From NCBI GenBank assembly GCA_965267535.1, contig OZ254082.1:2170001-2234000 (forward strand): a stretch of DNA of 64,000 bases, written 5' to 3'. Source of the DNA: CAXBNB01 sp965267535 (GTDB lineage: Bacteria > Bacteroidota > Bacteroidia > Cytophagales > Cyclobacteriaceae). Below the pieces are notes generated by a model. It was not told where the DNA came from. It saw nothing but the letters and a program-made list of their open reading frames with translations, and made no database searches. This document shows, in pieces, positions 61,927 to 64,000 of this stretch (position 1 is its first letter; the number at the start of each line of letters is the position of its first letter). The position numbers and the translations under genes were made by a program.

Positions 61927-64000
61927 TTACCGGGCAGCTCCCCCCGCGGACAATGCCTGCTTGATTTGTGCTTGTAAGCCTCTCAGGTTGTTGTCGTTAG
62001 GAAACTGCTCTACCAATATGTCTGCATGGTGTCCGGCTTTTGCAAAGTTTTTTTGCTGATAATAAAGAATAGCTATGGCATGGTGCATTTCCCAGTAGTT
62101 GGGGGCCGTTTGCAGGGCTGCCAGATAGACTTTTTCTGCTTCCTGTGGTTTACCCAGATTTTGCAATGCCAGCCCCAGGTTGTAATGGGCGCGCAGGTTT
62201 TCAGGCATCAATGAGATGGTTTTTTTCAGATACTCTACCGTTTTGTCGAGTCGGTTGAGCTCGGCATAGAGCAGCCCCAGAGAGTAGTAAGCAGGGGCAT
62301 AGTCTGGTTCCAGTTTTATCACCTCTTCATACATTAGCAGGGCTTTGTCATTGTTGCCCATTTTGTTGTATAACACGCCCAGATTGAGCCTCGACATATT
62401 GTAGAGACTGTCCTGACGCAGCGCCATCAGGTAGTATTTTTCAGCTTGTTTGTGTTGATTCAGCCTGTCGTAGTATTGTCCCATAGCAAACTGGCCATCT
62501 CGGCTGTCTACATTGGCTTGCAGGTATTCGAAATATTCCTGGCGTGCCTTATGAAAGTACTGCTGATAGGCTGTAGGTATCTGACTGGCTGGTGCATCGA
62601 GCAGCACATCGGCTGCAGCTACCCGTACCGCTCGTGTGGCGTCATTGAGTCGTGGAGCTACCAGGCTTATACGTTGGTCGGCGGGTAGGTCTGCCATAGA
62701 TCGTACGGCTTGTACCCTGATCAGCGGCTCGGGGTTTTCAAGCTGTGTAGCTATGGTCTGATGTACTCCCTGAGCGGGTGTGTCGTGCATATATTGTATG
62801 GCTGTGGCCCGTGCTATGACAGGCTGTGCTGTATCTGCCAGCATTTTCATTAGGTCGGCTATGTATTCGGGTTCACGTCTTCTACCCAGTATCAGGTCTT
62901 CCGAAAAATGATAGGGTCTTTCCTTGCCGTGCCATTTTTCCACTTGTTGGGCTGCCCACTCTGCGCTTTTGTCGTCATGACAATCGTTGCAGGCATTGGG
63001 AGTGCCGTATTTGGCAGACAGGTCTGGGCGTGGTACTCTCAGGCTGTGATCGCGCCGAAAGTCATTGCCCATGTAGTGTTTGCCGGGCATGTGGCAGTTT
63101 ACACACTCTGCGCCAGCTGTTTCTTTGGGGTGAAAGTGGTGCTCCTGAGAGTCGTATGAGGGTTCGTGGCACTGCAGGCACAGGTTGTTGTCCTGAAATT
63201 TGATTTTTGTAGTGTGTGCGTCGTGGCAATTGGTACAGGTTACGTTGTTGTGATACATTTTACTTTGTGTAAACGAACCGTATACATAGACTTCATCTTG
63301 AATTTGCCCGTCGGCATGGTAGAGACCGTCGATCAACAGAGAGGGGAGGAAGTGGTCGAAGTAGTCGCCCTCATGGTCGTATACTTCGGTGAGCTGCCCG
63401 CGGCGTGAGTGGCATGGGGCACAGGAGTTTACCAGCATTTTTGCTGGCGTATTGCTGGTCATCTGCATGTGCGATCCTTCTACTTTGGTTTCTTCCTTGT
63501 GGTATTTTTCGGAGGCGATATAATCTATGTGGTCTTTACCTGCTCCGTGACAGGCCTCACAGCTTACATTGATGCTCTTCCACTTTGTGTCGAATGCGTT
63601 TGTGGTCTCATCAAAGTTTTTTTCAAGGTAGGTGGTGTGGCATTGCGCACACATAGTGTTCCAGTTCATGGCTCCACCCGACCAGTTTATCCATTCGTTG
63701 TGGGTTAGCTTGAGATGATCATACAGGTGAAACCACTTGTTTTTATCAGTATCCCAAGCCGTGCCCAGTGCCTGTAATTTTCCCCCAGGTAGGGATACGA
63801 GGTACTGCTGAAGTGGCTCAACGCCGAAAGTGTATTTTACTTCAAAGTCTTTGTAGGGTCCTTCGGGGCTTTTGGTGTTTACCCAGTAGCGATTGTTTTT
63901 GGTGAAAAAACGAAAATCTACTCCATCCTTACTGTACTTGGTGTTGTTAAAGTCAGCTTTAACCGTACTGCTGTCGGCTTCCATCATGGCATAGGCATGG
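61927..64000 (-). CDS. Multihaem cytochrome c with HEAT and TPR repeats (5' end outside window)
   Basis: About 690 residues visible; the frame runs off the window edge past an in-frame ATG at 63987, so the start lies outside. Seven CxxCH haem motifs are present: CAQCH, CEACH, CAPCH, CTNCH, CLQCH, CVNCH and CNDCH. The conserved stretch HAYAMMEAD at the edge suggests another haem motif just upstream. HEAT-like repeats (IRVQAVRSMADLPA) follow the haem part, then about five TPRs to the C-terminus. The layout resembles cytochrome c554-like proteins of Bacteroidota; the electron donor and acceptor are unknown. Confidence 0.9.
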   Translation of the reverse strand, partial: HAYAMMEADSSTVKADFNNTKYSKDGVDFRFFTKNNRYWVNTKSPEGPYKDFEVKYTFGVEPLQQYLVSLPGGKLQALGTAWDTDKNKWFHLYDHLKLTHNEWINWSGGAMNWNTMCAQCHTTYLEKNFDETTNAFDTKWKSINVSCEACHGAGKDHIDYIASEKYHKEETKVEGSHMQMTSNTPAKMLVNSCAPCHSRRGQLTEVYDHEGDYFDHFLPSLLIDGLYHADGQIQDEVYVYGSFTQSKMYHNNVTCTNCHDAHTTKIKFQDNNLCLQCHEPSYDSQEHHFHPKETAGAECVNCHMPGKHYMGNDFRRDHSLRVPRPDLSAKYGTPNACNDCHDDKSAEWAAQQVEKWHGKERPYHFSEDLILGRRREPEYIADLMKMLADTAQPVIARATAIQYMHDTPAQGVHQTIATQLENPEPLIRVQAVRSMADLPADQRISLVAPRLNDATRAVRVAAADVLLDAPASQIPTAYQQYFHKARQEYFEYLQANVDSRDGQFAMGQYYDRLNQHKQAEKYYLMALRQDSLYNMSRLNLGVLYNKMGNNDKALLMYEEVIKLEPDYAPAYYSLGLLYAELNRLDKTVEYLKKTISLMPENLRAHYNLGLALQNLGKPQEAEKVYLAALQTAPNYWEMHHAIAILYYQQKNFAKAGHHADILVEQFPNDNNLRGLQAQIKQALSAGGAAR

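Noticed and set aside
1..64000. CRISPR arrays, prophage, rRNA, tRNA and intact insertion sequences
   Set aside because: No regularly spaced repeats, phage structural genes, RNA gene signatures or transposase-like proteins were found on either strand.

Overview
The window looks like chromosomal DNA of a Bacteroidota member, most likely of the Cytophagales. Four things support this. The recognisable promoters follow the phylum pattern of TTTG, a 19-21 bp spacer, then TAnnTTTG. Shine-Dalgarno sequences are largely absent. The ribosomal mini-protein bTHX is present. The protein families are typical of the phylum: gldA/gldF/gldG, FecR with an ECF sigma factor, an STN and carboxypeptidase-regulatory domain protein, DUF5777, SprB-like repeats and a TonB-dependent receptor with a carboxypeptidase-like N-terminus. 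I see no tRNA, rRNA, CRISPR array, prophage or intact insertion sequence. There are small non-coding repeats with terminal inverted repeats.

Layout. 1-7 kb (mostly minus strand): the N-terminal part of galactokinase, a very large ABCG-type exporter with extra domains, an orphan lipoprotein, sucD and kdsC. 7-21 kb: bTHX, small outer-membrane proteins, an esterase-like hydrolase, a ROK sugar kinase, a TonB-dependent receptor, a TPR lipoprotein, a membrane-anchored nucleotide cyclase, methionine aminopeptidase, an ScfR/RamB-like regulator, a Nudix hydrolase and a DUF819 transporter. 21-24.3 kb: an envelope operon of two lipoproteins with unusual CX4CH cytochrome motifs (one also carrying SprB-like repeats), a YceI protein and a DUF5777 barrel, followed by a 154-bp MITE-like palindrome with an 8-bp target duplication. 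24.5-27.4 kb: an MDR oxidoreductase, coaX, and menE on the opposite strand. 27.6-30.7 kb: an ECF sigma / STN protein / FecR locus with no TonB receptor. 30.9-36.4 kb: a nucleoside transporter, a small basic protein, a Bor-like lipoprotein, an FAD oxidoreductase and a histidine kinase. 36.9-41 kb: gldA-gldF-gldG-DUF4340. 41.3-46.3 kb: a DinB-like protein and a 1407-residue secreted TPR-CHAT protein. 46.4-49.9 kb: a 5-oxoprolinase operon (pxpA, pxpB, pxpC) led by an NRAMP-fold transporter. 50-53 kb: a paraoxonase-like esterase, an alpha/beta hydrolase, a secreted protein and a cold-shock protein. 53.3-56.8 kb: the menaquinone operon menI-menF-menD. 56.9-64 kb: a histidine phosphatase, xseB/xseA, an outer-membrane barrel, a second ECF sigma / anti-sigma / LTxxQ envelope-stress module, and the bulk of a multiheme cytochrome c fused to HEAT and TPR repeats.

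Connections. menE (26 kb) and menI-F-D (53-57 kb) together cover four steps of menaquinone synthesis, which suits an organism that respires through quinones and multiheme cytochromes. Two separate ECF-sigma circuits watch the envelope. The pxp operon has the same neighbours as Bacillus ycsFG-kipIA, which suggests a transporter for pyroglutamate or a related substrate. The least explained items are the SprB/CX4CH/YceI/DUF5777 operon, the receptor-less ECF/STN/FecR locus, the secreted CHAT protein, the modified NRAMP transporter and the two families of inverted-repeat elements.
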